Positions 20,101 through 32,477 of a stretch of DNA of 64,000 nucleotides are shown in pieces. This DNA comes from Phlegmacium glaucopus (Eukaryota > Basidiomycota > Agaricomycetes > Agaricales > Cortinariaceae), in the NCBI GenBank assembly GCA_015039465.1, contig MU130381.1, forward strand, positions 236,080 to 300,079. The letters are read 5' to 3'. Position 1 is the stretch's first letter; each line of letters begins with the position of its first letter. The notes beneath the pieces are model-generated. The model made no database searches. It saw only the letters and a list, made by a program, of their open reading frames with translations, and was not told the DNA's origin. The position numbers and the translations under genes were made by a program.

Positions 20101-22307
20101 CGCAGTATTAAGCGTTGTCGACCGTCGCATAACATCGGGATAAGAGGTGGTTGGACGCGTCGGCGATGTGTCCGCCTGTATGGGTTGCCAGCGATCCAAA
20201 ACAGCATTCTTCCTTCCGCTAGCCGGCCGAGATTTACCCGGAGATGGAGTAGTTGGAAAGGATGTTTCCAATTCAGCACTGACTTTCACCATGCTTTGGA
20301 CAAAACCACGTCCTTGAAGTCTACTGATGCTAGGAGTCGGGTCTTTCTGGCTCAGAGGCTTCTGAAAAGCTGGGGAAGGCATGTATGTGGGAGGAGTTTG
20401 AGGTAAGATCGAGGGCACCTTTATATCGGGCCGAATAGGTTGGGCCAAACCAAGTGCGGAATTCGACGATCTAGAAGGCGTTGGTGAAACTGATGAACGA
20501 GATAGTTCATGAGAAGTTCTGATACTACGAGAGTATGAAGGAGTAGAGGTAGTACGATCTCTTGTCGAGGTTCTTGCGCCAAACTCTTTGGTTGGAGACG
20601 GACGGGTATTGACAGAAGGAGAAGATGCAAAGCTTGATGTCCCTCCTCGTGCAGGATGAGAGGTGCTGTTACTTTCCAGTTCTTTTAGAGTTGGCGTGCT
20701 GGTTGTTCGCTCTCGACTACCTGCCTTCTCATCACCCCTGATCTGGCCCAATGTTGATGTCGACTTCGAAGCCGTTGGAAGATACGATTCAACACCAACC
20801 ACGTTGTGTGAATTATTCGGCTTAGTCACCATTCCAGGCATCGCAATACCGCCTTTTCCAAAAATTGGATGAGGTGCAGAAAGATCAGGTTGACTAAACT
20901 GTGTTGGGTCATGAACATCTTGTTGCGGGGCATGACGGTTAAGGCGAGGACCTGTCGCACGACCACCTATGAACGCTGCAAGCGAACTGGCTTCTGATTT
21001 CTGAGATGCCTGCGCGGCAGCTTTGTCAGGATTATGAATGTTATTGGTGTCCATGAGTTTGCGCAGAGGAGTGTCTCTTGCCCTCTCAGACGAATCTATT
21101 CGAGCTGTCAGAGGCTTGACCGGGCTTTGGGCTCCAACAAATGGTGATGTTGCTTTCGGAGTCACGGAGATCGTTGATATATGGGTGTCAGATTTATTAC
21201 TATACCCAGCCTTGAGAAGGCCAGCGGAAGAAAATGCAGTTGAGACGGAAACTGGTGGCGATCTCGATGTCGAATTCGGGACATTAGATAGAGCACGGTC
21301 AGCAAGTTTGTTTGAAACTTTCGAGTCGCTGGAATACGATTCGTGCTTCTGTCCAGTATCCTTCTTTGTGGGTAGAACTGAAGGTGTCGAAGAAGTAGAT
21401 TCGGTCGTGCGCAAAGCAGGGCGATTAGATTGGGGGGTTTCAGTACCCAGATACATGGGACTCTCTTCAACTTTTGCACTATATCTTTCGGCTACTTTTG
21501 AGGGGCCCGTAAAAGAGCGCCGAGAGATATTGACGGAGCTGAGATTACTCGTCTCAATCTTACTAGATACATTTACAGTGGAGGGCGAGGGCGATTTAGG
21601 TTTTGCAGTGAAAGAGGGACGATAGCGTTCAGACGATTCAGAGCCCGAGTTCGATCCGTGAACATTGGAGCCTTTCTTGTCCGCCATCCCCGGCATCGCA
21701 ATGCCTCCTCTTCCAAATATTGGATGCGGATGACTGGTATCGGGTTGCACGAATTGTGTCGGATCGTGGGCATCTTGCTGGGGAGCGTGGCGGTTGAGTC
21801 GAGGGCCAGAGGCACGACCCCCTATGAAAGCAGCAAGGGAGGTTGATCCAGGTTTCTCAGTAGTAGAGCGGACAGGAGCTGAAGTTTTATCTGGATTGTA
21901 GACGTTATTTGAGCCCATGAGTTTTCGCAATGCAGTGTCCCTGTCGAGTTGCCGTTCAACACCAGAATTATCGGAATAATTATCTTTGGCGCTGATGGGT
22001 AGGTTCAAGTCTTCTTTGTTATTAGCTAGATTGCGTGTATCAGTTTCGTGCGTAATGCCGTGGAGACTAGAGACATACATGTATCCAAATTGTTGAAGCG
22101 GCTCTCTGTGTCCATGCCACTTCTTCTTCGAAGTCGCGCCTGCCTAGCTGTGACAATCTCATCCTCCAACCTCTTCTGCTCAGCTTCTTCGTCTGCATCG
22201 ACTTGTTTTTGGAGGGCCTTGATCTTGTTCGTCCATTCTGCTAGGTCTGTTTCTGGCTTAGACAAGTCAGACGTTGGGTTTAACGAGGCCGAGAATAATG
22301 AGGCCAT
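17127..22307 (-). CDS. Fungal DUF4045/gelsolin-repeat protein (villin-like actin regulator)
   Basis: Large protein with a long disordered N-terminal half and C-terminal gelsolin-like repeats; fungal members are presumed actin-filament regulators. Start ATG 22307-22305 (MASLFSASLNPTSDLSK), then a coiled coil (KALQKQVDADEEAEQKRLE). About 750 Ser/Pro/Thr-rich residues include two copies of a module (LRKLM.x NNxxNPDK, SLAAFIGGRA.GPRLN, APQQD.HDPTQF, PHPIFG.GGIAMPGM). A 165-nt intron joins LIH to PTKVRARKPKKSKD. Downstream, DIDVFYDSEILAIIHRTKS, STSVWCWLGRR, ATRYGT, VIVHQLAEPIELVRLLGG, VYVWYGRGSTSRERKAAL, YAEAM and a terminal NIPDHMNLLSSSEAI, with TGA 17129-17127, match villin/gelsolin repeat cores. 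At least eight introns. Severing or capping activity is not demonstrable from sequence. Confidence 0.8.
20827..21935 (-). repeat. Internal duplicated protein module in the gelsolin-repeat gene
   Basis: Two copies of an approximately 80-codon module, at about 21935-21690 and 21070-20827. Both contain LRKLM, NPDK, SLAAFIGGRA, GPRLNRHAPQQD, HDPTQF, PHPIFG and GGIAMPGM. The spacing and residues are nearly the same while the sequence between them is unrelated, which suggests a functional binding motif. Confidence 0.9.
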
Positions 22308-22520
22308 CGTCGATATCTAACCCTGGACTACTATTTAAAGTCGGCTCAGGACGAACCGTTATCCCACAAGGCCCAAAAAGGCAGGAAATATAAAAGTCCT
22401 AAGTCGGGTAAACAAGTGTAATTTATGTACAGTAAATGTTTGTGGGGATAGTACTTAGTACTTAGTCCAGATTTTATTTAAATAATGCATTCCCCAAGCT
22501 TATGTTGTATAAACTCGGTT

Positions 22521-23466
22521 TTAAGCTAGTAAGGTGAACCAGGTCGTAACAACGACAAGGCTAGACAGGCTCAAGCCTGTGAAAACACCACGGGATAAAA
22601 GGGAGACATCGCCCAGCGCAGCAGAACTAGAAGATGCAGCGGCTGCAGTGTTAGCGCTTTCGACAATGCCGGATGGAGTCGCTCCATCTATGAGTCGAGA
22701 AAGTCAACTCTCTAAATCTTGACTGAAACATTGAACGGGTCTTACCAGTGAAAGATGCACCGCACTGTGATTGCAGGGCAGGGACAGCAGTAGTGGCTGC
22801 GGAAGGGAATGCCTTGTTAATATCGTTATAAATTGCCTTGATGCAATTCGTGCAGGTGATATTAGTAGGAATATCGGCAAGACTGGATCCTGTCGCCAAG
22901 GAGGAGACAGTGGTGAGGTTGAGCTGGCCGACCAGATTCTGGATATTGGTAAGAGTCTGGGTGATACAGTTTGTGCTTCCACTGAGGGAGAAGGGTTAAT
23001 AAAACTGATATGAATCAAGAAGATGACATACTCCTTGAGGCAGACCACCTGGCGAACAGTAGGGTAATATTGCTCGACGAGGTTGGTTATGTCGGGGGTA
23101 AGGGATGGGGTGAAGCCTAAAGCACTCAAATCGTCTGCACATCCTGTGGTAATGTTTTGAACGACGGCCGCAAGAGTAGCGTTGCTACATGCTGGAGCGG
23201 CGCAAAGGTTTGTCAACCAGTTGTTAATGGGACCAATGAGTGAGGCTGATGATGATGATCCTGAAATGACGGGAATGAGAGAAGTTGCGCTCAAGCAAGT
23301 TGCAGCATCAGTGTTTTGGACAATGCCTGTGATACTAGATAAGCACTGGCTAGAAATTCTATTAGAGGAACATCAGCAAAAAGATAGGGGGTTGGATGTG
23401 ATCTAGCACTAACGACTGAGCTGAGGCGTAAGCGACGAGGGCAACAAATGTGACAGCACGGAACAT
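22521..23466 (-). CDS. Secreted cysteine-rich, probably GPI-anchored cell-surface protein
   Basis: Start ATG 23466-23464: signal peptide MFRAVTFVALVAYASAQ, then after a short intron with GTTAGT donor SITGIVQNTDAATCLSATS. The mature part has evenly spaced Cys and Asn-X-Ser/Thr sites (NNWLTNLCAAPACSNATLA, NITTGCADDLSAL, VVCLKE, NITCTNCIKAIYNDIN, SQCGASF). A Ser/Ala-rich spacer and a hydrophobic C-terminus (GVFTGLSLSSLVVVTTWF, ending at TAA 22523-22521) follow, the layout of a GPI-attachment signal. It resembles basidiomycete secreted proteins of the DUF7729 type, but that assignment is from memory of the pattern. A cell-wall or surface role is inferred; no enzyme motif is visible. Confidence 0.75.
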
Positions 23467-23996
23467 GGTTACAAAGAGAGAGACGAATGAGTTTTCAACT
23501 ACGCAGTCTGTCCCTTTTTATAAAACATAACAAATTGATTGACACAGCAATGCTGCCATAATCGCCATGGGCACACTGGCCGCACAGCATGTCAATACCT
23601 TCGGTTTACTTGACAGCTGAGCGCTGCATCTTAGGCTCCACACTTTATACTGTCTCTAGGGACAATTCATTGTTTCAAACCTAAAAATAGAGTGCATCTC
23701 TTCTTACTCGTCGAACTCTGCAGAATATTTATCCTCCGTCGAGTCAGAGTGCGTTTCATGGCGAATAGTTGTATTTACTGACAGATAATCTCTACCCCAA
23801 CTTCTGATAGACCGAAGCTATATCCATTTGACAACGGGATCGCTGGAGAATCCCTTTTTTTCGTGAAATTCAGTCACTCGGCGGTTGCCCTGAATCTCCA
23901 GATTAACCTCAAGAGCGTTCTTGTTTTACCTGTTCATCAAGGCTCGGTTCTTATCAACCAATACCCCACCGAGAGCCTTGCTGTGTCTATCTCGTC
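23467..23996. promoter_or_regulatory. Divergent intergenic region, secreted protein / coiled-coil protein
   Basis: About 530 bp upstream of both flanking genes. An open segment at 23863-23990 (+) might be a 5' exon or leader of the downstream gene, but no clean splice model supports it. No known site is recognised. Confidence 0.4.
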
Positions 23997-25211
23997 ATGC
24001 TGGAGTATTCTACCAAACCTCATGAAAAACTTGACCGTGAGTATACAACAATGGGCGAACAAAAATATCGCCAAAGTCTTCATCTACCTGTGTCATCAAA
24101 CAAGGACTTGTTGACAACTGACCTCAGCAAGCGTGATGCTTCTGGTCATTCATCGAGTAAAGGCGGGACATTAACGTCAAGCAACCGCTCAACTGCCATG
24201 AACGACTCTTATCTACCTGAGTTTCAACCTATGACTCTCGCTGTTTCTAGCTCCAAGTGTGCCCCACCCGCTTTGACATTCGCCCTATCTCGCGAAACTA
24301 GCATCTCGATGAATCTATGCGGACAGGTGGTCACCTATAACCTAAAGAGTCTCGGACAAAACCCCCAAGTTATCATCGAACTCCTCAAGGTCACAAAAAG
24401 CGAATGTGCAAGTTGGATGATAGCAAGCGCATTCTATCGTCGACGCGGAGAGCCAAGAAATGGAATCTCCGTCATGAAATCTTTCATTGAAGGTGAGAGT
24501 ATTTCGTTACACATGCACCAATGGCCTCTTTTCTCATCCGGTGCAGAAATGATAGCAGGAGGAATAAAAGATGACTCAGAGGAGCTCAGACCGGCGTTCC
24601 TCCTGCTTTCTGGCTGCGAGACAGATTTGGCCAGGCTGGCGAAAAGTAGGAAAGAACCTGGGTCTGTGGTGCGCGCTCATTATACCGCGGCACAAGATTA
24701 TCTCCAGAAAGTGTTCGGAAGAGCAGACCATTTGTGGAGTGCAGAAAGCAAGCACAATTTTTTCGATGCACAAGTCCTACCTGGCTCACTTTCTCAATCA
24801 GACGGAAGGATGCAGGTAGAGTTCTCGCCTCAATCGAGCCCGAAAAACCCGGAACGAGATAGATCTTTGCGTAAACTACACGATGACCAAGGAGCTGAGA
24901 TAGCTCGATTAAGGACACTCAAACGCCAAATAGAAGATGACTACTCTTATGAGCGCGATCTGCGTCGAAAGTATCAACGACGGCTCGACGACCTCGAGAA
25001 GGAATGCGAATTGGCCCGTAAAATGGAACGATATGCATTAGATCAGATCAAACGTGAAGTTGCGACTCGAAGAAAAGCTGAGGAAAGAGCTGAATCAGAG
25101 AGGAGAATGCGACAGGAGCTGATCCAAATTTCTGACAAACGGTTTGGCTTTGACGACATCATTAATTTGTGCGAAAAGAAGAAGCAAGAAGCCGAAAATA
25201 TTTCCCCTTAG
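23997..25211 (+). CDS. Uncharacterised protein with C-terminal coiled coil
   Basis: A 404-codon ORF, essentially intronless, ending at TAG 25209-25211. Residues 60-250 look globular (LTFALSRETSISMNLCGQV, VIIELLKVTKSECASWMIA, GISVMKSFIEGESISLHMH, HYTAAQDYLQKVFGRADHL). Residues 275-400 are a highly charged predicted coiled coil (RQIEDDYSYERDLRRKYQ, RRLDDLEKECELARKMER, RKAEERAESERRMRQ). The start is uncertain: ATG 23997 (MLEYSTKP) or ATG 24051 (MGEQKY). Similar unnamed proteins are common in mushroom genomes as far as I recall; no function is proposed. Confidence 0.65.
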   Translation: MLEYSTKPHEKLDREYTTMGEQKYRQSLHLPVSSNKDLLTTDLSKRDASGHSSSKGGTLTSSNRSTAMNDSYLPEFQPMTLAVSSSKCAPPALTFALSRETSISMNLCGQVVTYNLKSLGQNPQVIIELLKVTKSECASWMIASAFYRRRGEPRNGISVMKSFIEGESISLHMHQWPLFSSGAEMIAGGIKDDSEELRPAFLLLSGCETDLARLAKSRKEPGSVVRAHYTAAQDYLQKVFGRADHLWSAESKHNFFDAQVLPGSLSQSDGRMQVEFSPQSSPKNPERDRSLRKLHDDQGAEIARLRTLKRQIEDDYSYERDLRRKYQRRLDDLEKECELARKMERYALDQIKREVATRRKAEERAESERRMRQELIQISDKRFGFDDIINLCEKKKQEAENISP

Positions 25212-25431
25212 TTGTATTGGTACTTTATTTCTCTTTTTGGAACTGTATAGTTGTGCGGAAATACCCGACGCCTCAAACCTTGATTTCTTATTCATTGCCA
25301 ATTATAACAAGTACAAACACCAGCTCGTAAGGTCAGCCTGTGGACAGACCTCGCTGCTCGTCGTTGAACTTTCTCACTAACAGCCACTGCAGGTCAACCC
25401 TTTCCAGTCGCCACATTCAAGTTTTCTTAAA

Positions 25432-26322
<891 letters not shown>

Positions 26323-27968
26323 ACCCTTCTCGCCAGACCTGGCCTCGTCTTTTCTTGGTTGGTTATACAAGCAAATCTGGAGAGGGCGAACGGATTGTAC
26401 CAACCTGGCGACGATTCTTATTTCTTTTATTTTGGCATAGACAGGCTTTTGTCATTCTTCCAAAATGCAACATGCCCTCATGTAATAACTACCCATGCTT
26501 GCCTGTTTAAAGCAACCACATTCAAAAACCTGTCTATACCATTTCCTCGCACTGAAGTATAAATTAAAGGAAAACGTTTGCGGATAAGCTTAGCGTCCTT
26601 CCTCTTTACATTTCCGCTGGTATCAATCTAACTGGTGCTCGTGATACGTCAAGAGGAGCAGGCAAAACGCATGCCCCTCGGACGCCAATTGCTTTAACTT
26701 GATAGGAAACTGCCGACGTTATAGGAAGTTATCGAACCATGATAGAGCGCTAACTGTTAACGCTGCGATCTGTTGGGAATTCTAGTTTGACACATTGTCG
26801 ATGGCTAGAACCGCCCCAGTATTTAGTCTTCGAATCCAGACGAACAAGTCCTTCTATTTCCATATTGCTTACGGTCACCAGACTTTCCATCATGGATTGA
26901 CTTGTACAAAAATGTATAAGCAGTTTCCCTGGCAAAAGCCGTGGTCTGTTAAAGCTTCGCGCACATGTTTCGAACAAGAATCTGTGGGATTTTACAACAG
27001 CTCCAACACAACACAAATGGGGAGATAAATAGAACCAAGTCGAGTCGTGTGTACACGGCCCGAGACGAAGTTTTGTTGCAGAACACACGGGTAGTTTTTA
27101 AATATAGGTACAATGCTGGATAGAATGGAAGGTAGATGTAATAAGTATGATGAAAAGGAGAAATGTTGTAGCCAAGTCACTTCCACCGTCTTTTAAGGAA
27201 CAGATAATTAACAAGGTAATTGTGTAAGGTAAAAAGATCACCAAAGGGGATACGAAATTGGGACTCGATCCGGGGGCTATTCAAGTACAAGAGAGGCGGT
27301 AGTAGAGGCTGTTCGGCTGACGAGTCAGACGAACATTGTGTATATAGGCTCCAGGCGTTTGGTTTCAGTGTTTCATGACAACAACCTCCGGAAAAAAAAC
27401 CGGGCTAAAGTTGTTGAGGGCAGATAAATAATCACGGTTAAATGGAATAAGATCAAATACGAGCACTGCTAGGTATGCGGAAGTCATGCGAGAATACTTT
27501 GGTCAAGGTGTGTGAGGTGGTTGGGCAGATACGGAATATGGGTGTCGTTATGTATGATGAGTGGAGAGAGTGAGAAAAAGCTTCTCATGTCATTTTTGGT
27601 GTGCGTCTAAGGCTACAGAGATGAATATTTTGCGAAATAATCAAGCGCATTCGTTGCTTGTCGTTTACGATGACTTCGGAAAGTGGAGTAAAGCAGGTGT
27701 CCTGTAAAAAAGGGCAGTGCTATCTAGGTGATAGATCACTTCCGTAATGCCATGTACGGCGGAAGGCGTCACAGATTTGTTTTTTTGATCCGTTTTCCAC
27801 ACAAGTGGTAAGTTTTGTGAGCGTTAAACATCCACAGAATGTCTATCCCAGAGGATGAAGAGATGTTCCCATTCCGATGAGGGGATAAACCATAGGATAA
27901 ATCAACGAGCCCGAATTGCCGAAGAAGTAAAGATCCAAGTTTAAGACACAATCAGGTAGCCGGAAGAG
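26323..27968. other. Intergenic, about 1.6 kb between convergent genes
   Basis: Downstream flank of uS7 and of the minus-strand gene ending at 27969. Short ORFs in this stretch lack family motifs and consistent splice sites. No RNA gene or repeat was seen. Confidence 0.5.
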
Positions 27969-29885
27969 TCATCTGGGTACCGTGGGTCGTTGAGCTGAAT
28001 GCGAAGGTACATGGGCCGGTGAAGGTCCGAGGCGATAGGACGTCGGAGGTTGAAGGTGTGCAGATGTCGGGGGTGCGCCATGACCATGTTCCAAGAGTTC
28101 TTCAGGCTTAGGTTTAGGAACAACGCCGTCCAGTCCCTTGTAGCCATATGCTTTACCGAACTCGTTGATCATGGCCTTTCCCATAAGGCACACCCATCCG
28201 ATACCTTCGCCGTTTACGCATTGATCGGGCCAGTATAATTCACCTTCCTCGTCTTCAAAGTCGGGTTCGTGCTCTTCGGTAGGCAGGAGGGTGGTATACA
28301 TCATTCGCGTCCAGGTCTTTGGAAAACAACGACGCATGATTGGAAGCGTGAGCATGTTCTGTGGAGACATGCACCACGCCGTGGCTGAGAATCCCGAGGT
28401 CAAATCTTTGAGGCCTTGGACCAGGGTAGGACCGATCGGCTCCGTAACGTCAGCCATCGCTTTCATAACATGGTCTGGAATTGGCTGAGGACCATTAGTT
28501 AGATACTCAGGAACCAACTTGCTCGGAACAATTCCTGTATATTGGGATGCACGTGGCGCAGCCTGGGTTGCTGCAGGAGGTGCGGGTCGACTGGCAGCAC
28601 TATCCGGCGTACTTTCATCTCGGTTCACAGGAGTAGAGTTAGCGCTATTCGGAGATGGCAGCATCGGTGGGGGTGGTTTGCCGTGGAGCAGACTAGCATT
28701 GATGCCCAGAATGGGATCACCTGCTGCAATGGCTTCCTCTGCCGCTGCGGCTATTTTATGGGAAGTGGTTGAATGAACTTTCTCCATATCTTTCTCTAGA
28801 TTATGCCGGACCGAATGCAGCATCTTTCTTCCTTGAATAAAACCTTCAATCATCCAACTAAAAAAGATAATATAAACTCAAGGACAGAGACAGAGAATCG
28901 AAGCGACTTGCATCAAGGAAAGAAACGCCTTCTCTGCATCACTGCTGCCGCCTTTCTCTTCGTCCTTCCATTTCTGCTTGCACCACAATAGGAAGGCTTC
29001 GATGGTCGTCCACGTTTCTCTGTTGCAAATGCGACGACCATAATCTCTATTCCATATTGAGTATGTGAAACAGATGAGGGCATCTAGAAGTTCCAAGCGG
29101 GCAATCAGACCACCATACTTATGGTATGAGGAGCCAGGTTGAGGGGGATCTGGAAGCGGTCTATATTCCCGATGGGTTGGGGGATAAGTCGACCAAAAGC
29201 GAGCATCACCAGAATACTTGAGCATTCGACCAGCATTATGATACTTGTCATGTAGAGTGTCGTAATGGCGAATGGTGAGCTTTCCTTTCTTAGGTCGACG
29301 AATGGGGAGATCAACAGTGGACCCATGTGAAACCGAAACGGTTACAGGAGGCTCCTCGCGCACTTCGCCATCTTCGCATGGTTCTGAGCGTAAGTTGGCA
29401 TGTGGCGTCGGAAGAGGCTTTCGGTTAGATATTGAAGGTGCCTCCACTGTCGAGGATTGGTAATGGGGTTGATGAGCTTGCTGTTGGTGCTGTAGGGGAT
29501 GCTGATGTTGGGATTGTCTATCCGAGGCGGAGGTAATCTTGGGACGCTTGACAGTGTCAGGATCTGAGGAAGTATCCAACTTCCGCTTGAGGCCGGGGGC
29601 CGGTGAGGCGGAGCGAGAAGCTGGTGGCGATGGCGGTAGGGTGGATGGCAAAGGTGGGGGCAAGTCTGCAAGTATCTGGTATGATAGATATATGAGATGA
29701 AATGTGGGAGCAGAGGCAGATATGAAACGAACCTCAAGAGTTTTGAGGAGTTGTTCACGAGTCCATCTCCTGTCGGTGATGGGTAAGAAGGATGACATGA
29801 GGCATGTTAATAGTACTGACTGTCTTTTGGACTTTGCCGACGACGAGGAAGGCTGATTCGATGTTGTCGTGGACGACGATGGCAT
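27969..29885 (-). CDS. Uncharacterised nuclear-type protein with low-complexity linkers
   Basis: Start ATG 29885 (MPSSSTTTSNQPSSSSAK); splicing gives RWTREQLLKTLEILADLPPP. A Pro/Ser/Gln-rich region with a basic patch (GLKRKLDTSS, VKRPK) follows. The central helical block is KGKLTIRHYDTLHDKYHN, AGRMLKYSGDARFWSTY, YHKYGGLIARLELLDALIC, FTYSIWNRDYGRRICNRE and EAFLLWCKQKWKDEEKG. A GC-AG intron joins KAFLSLI to WMIEGFIQGRKML. The C-terminal part is Pro-rich, with TWTRMMYTTLLPTEEHEPD and WPDQCVNGEGIGWVCLMG. The ORF stop gives 27969; a further intron into another frame ending at 27941 is possible. The helical block faintly resembles the C-terminal homology domain of AF4/FMR2 proteins, a guess only. 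Confidence 0.6.
28858..28911 (-). other. Second GC-AG intron (54 nt)
   Basis: The donor is TTGAT|GCAAGT and the acceptor TTTTTAG|TTGG. The nearby GT (in CAAGTC) gives an immediate stop (TTG GAT GAT TGA). The GC donor joins KAFLSLI to WMIEGFIQG in frame. It is the same GCAAGT hexamer as in the FKBP gene. Confidence 0.7.
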
Positions 29886-32477
29886 TGGAGAGGGTGGTAG
29901 TGGTGGGAAGAGGACAAGAGGGGGGCGCTCAGGTCAACGCAACAATGCAATTCACCCAAGTGGGTGTTACCTGGACTGTAACTCTGTCACACGGCATCTC
30001 CCCGATCAGGACAGTCTGACAAATCATCAGACTCCGGTCAAGGTCTCTCATGATCGTTTTTGTCTATATACCTCCATCTCGGAGACTAGTCAATTGGGCT
30101 ACTCGGCATATATCCATATCCGATTTCACCAAAGAAAGATTCTTATACATATGCATGCACCCCCAAATGGTAACTTGTTAATTATCAGGAACAAAAAACA
30201 ATAAAGTTCCGATGCACAGACTTGGTCTACCTGATCTACATCAGATCTGTCCATTCACAACCTACTCCTCGATTTTCATACCAAATTCAATCGTCCTTTC
30301 CAGTACCAGGACCATTTATACCCACCCCACGGGGTCAACGCTCGTTTTATGCATATGCCTTCAATCTCCGCCACCCAGAATTATTAACGTTACCGGGAAT
30401 ATAGCACGTTTACTGATTGATTCGAGACCGAATGAAAGGGTTTCGTTACGATTGTTCGAGTATAGCAGTAGCATCTGGTCCCCAAGTCACACCAGAACTC
30501 AAGTACATAGTTCTACTCGATCCCGAACTTTCGAAGCCAGTTTCAAAGTACCGCACAAATCGCGGATGATCCCACCTTACGAATGGTCTGGGGTCTCGAA
30601 AATCCCAGTGCCGTACCATATGGCATTGACTTGGTTCCTCGAATCCTCCAGTTTCCAGTCAGGTGTGGCAGACCAGATGAGTGATCTGGGTATGAGCTTA
30701 GAGGAATCAGTAATGGTTATATATTGGCAAAAAAAATAATCGGCTATACAGACATACTTTAAATATGCCCACAATCTCCGAGTCATGACATCCAGAATGT
30801 ACCAATTTAATAACAGTAACATATGTATGATATGAGAAGCCTTCCAAAGCTTCCATATCTAAATTGATAGACGTCTCGATGTCCTGGGGTTTGAACCCAT
30901 GACCCTAAAGTCAATCAAATGCCGGGTTCGGCATATACATGTACTTGGAACGGCCCGCAATATACCAGTGACCCATGCTGAACCATGCCACACATGATGC
31001 CCTCGAACTCTTGGCTACTCTTGGTCGTCGGTCATATATCGGATGGAAGCCTGAAGGATTGTTCGACACCGAGCCGTTAACACAAGAATGGGTCCGATTG
31101 ACTTCATATTTGAATGCACCGCCGAAGTAGGTCCTATTCCGAGGCAGTCAATGCCGGCAAACCTCCGAGGATGGCGACCGGTGTAGTGATATTGAAAAAC
31201 CTGGGAAAATTTAGTTGAAACCAGAGTGGCCAACAAATAGAAAAACTCGACAAGTTTTGTACAGCCTCATAGCCGCTCGTTGCGGTCGTTGACTGTTGAT
31301 CGGATACATACGCAATTTAGATTTGCCGGGTATGTCTAGCTCAAAGCAGAAGATTTAGTAAAGCTGTAACCGTGATATCAAATGGTGGCCCAACTCGTAC
31401 AAAGCTGAGTCAGAAATAGTCCCGTCAACGACAGTCATCAAACGGAAAGTAAAACTTACCATTTGATATTCTTATCATCGATGCTGAAAAGGCACACAGG
31501 AGTTGATACACAATATCAACCGCGGTTGCTTCTGCCCATTGCCACAAGTACTAGTATAGTTCACTGCAAGTGTCCAATTGGCTTTAATAACACCGAAACA
31601 GGGTCTACACACAGTGGGTAAAACATAACGTGCTTTCCATCCTAGGGACCAGATTAAAAGTAACGGATGAGCAGCCCCTCATTGACGTATGTTTGTACCT
31701 TATCTCTCTGCGATATTACGATTGGAGAGAGCCCGTGGACGTAATTAATATGAAATTGACAAGTACTCATGTATGCATGTGAAGAAATACAGGTTTCGGT
31801 CGGCATCTACCCGGTACCTGACAAAAATCAGTTAGCGACAAATCTGTGGCTTCAGCAAGAAAGTGGATGTTTATAATTAAGACCGCGGATCGACTCGTAA
31901 GGGTAAGTAGCATGTGGGTAAAAAAGATATTACTACATACTATGAGGGAAGAACTTGAACAGGAAGCAACCACAGGTGGATTCCGGGAGAGTGTACTAAG
32001 GCTTGGAAAGAACTTGTTTGAGATTAGAAAACGAAAGTAATAAGTACTAGTATAAGTAGTATCAGTCACTAATAAATCGCAGAAGACCGTGTGACATTCA
32101 AGTTCACGAACATTCACGATCACGCGATGTACTGGTCACGTTCATGTGACTTAAATGTATCAAAGTCTCGGACGCGTCGACACTCGCCTTCCCGATATCG
32201 ACGCGTGGGTCTCAAACAGCGACATCTCTTAAGTGATATAGAGGAAAATAAGCCTCTTCTAAGTAATTTTAACACACACAAAGATAGCTATACAGACAAA
32301 AAGTGCAAAATTGGTGGATATCAAGGTGTAAAATGTCCCTATAGAGATAGATGCCTTGGAGAAGTTAAAGGTGTACATATTAGTAGTGTACAGATGCAAG
32401 AATTTCCCATTCAAGATGAGATATACAAATATTTATATGGACAAAAAGTCCTTCGAGGCTTCGTCCCGTATTCAGTA
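29886..32477. other. Long gene-poor stretch, about 2.6 kb
   Basis: Upstream of the gene starting at 29885 and downstream of the one ending at 32478. Open frames at 30212-30739 (+), 31767-32123 (-) and 32091-32555 (+) have no family motifs and look accidental. It contains a T-arm-like GGGTTTGAACCC near 30882-30893, an inverted repeat at 31375-31469 and two ACGCGT palindromes at 32172 and 32201. No convincing gene. Confidence 0.5.
31375..31469. repeat. Perfect 12-bp inverted repeat with 71-bp spacer
   Basis: ATATCAAATGGT at 31375-31386 and ACCATTTGATAT at 31458-31469. Too short to be called a mobile element; no flanking direct repeat was recognised. Confidence 0.5.

Noticed and set aside
24586..24918. 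110-codon minus-strand ORF
   Set aside because: Antisense shadow inside the coiled-coil protein gene at 23997-25211.
30212..30739. 175-codon ORF on the + strand
   Set aside because: No start context, no family motif, no introns in an intron-dense genome, and an overlapping open frame on the other strand; composition looks random.
30875..30945. tRNA-like T-arm and anticodon-like stem on the minus strand (GGGTTCAAACCC with a TGAC/GTCA stem)
   Set aside because: No 5' acceptor strand complementary to the 3' end, and the anticodon loop is the wrong length; at best a tRNA-derived remnant.
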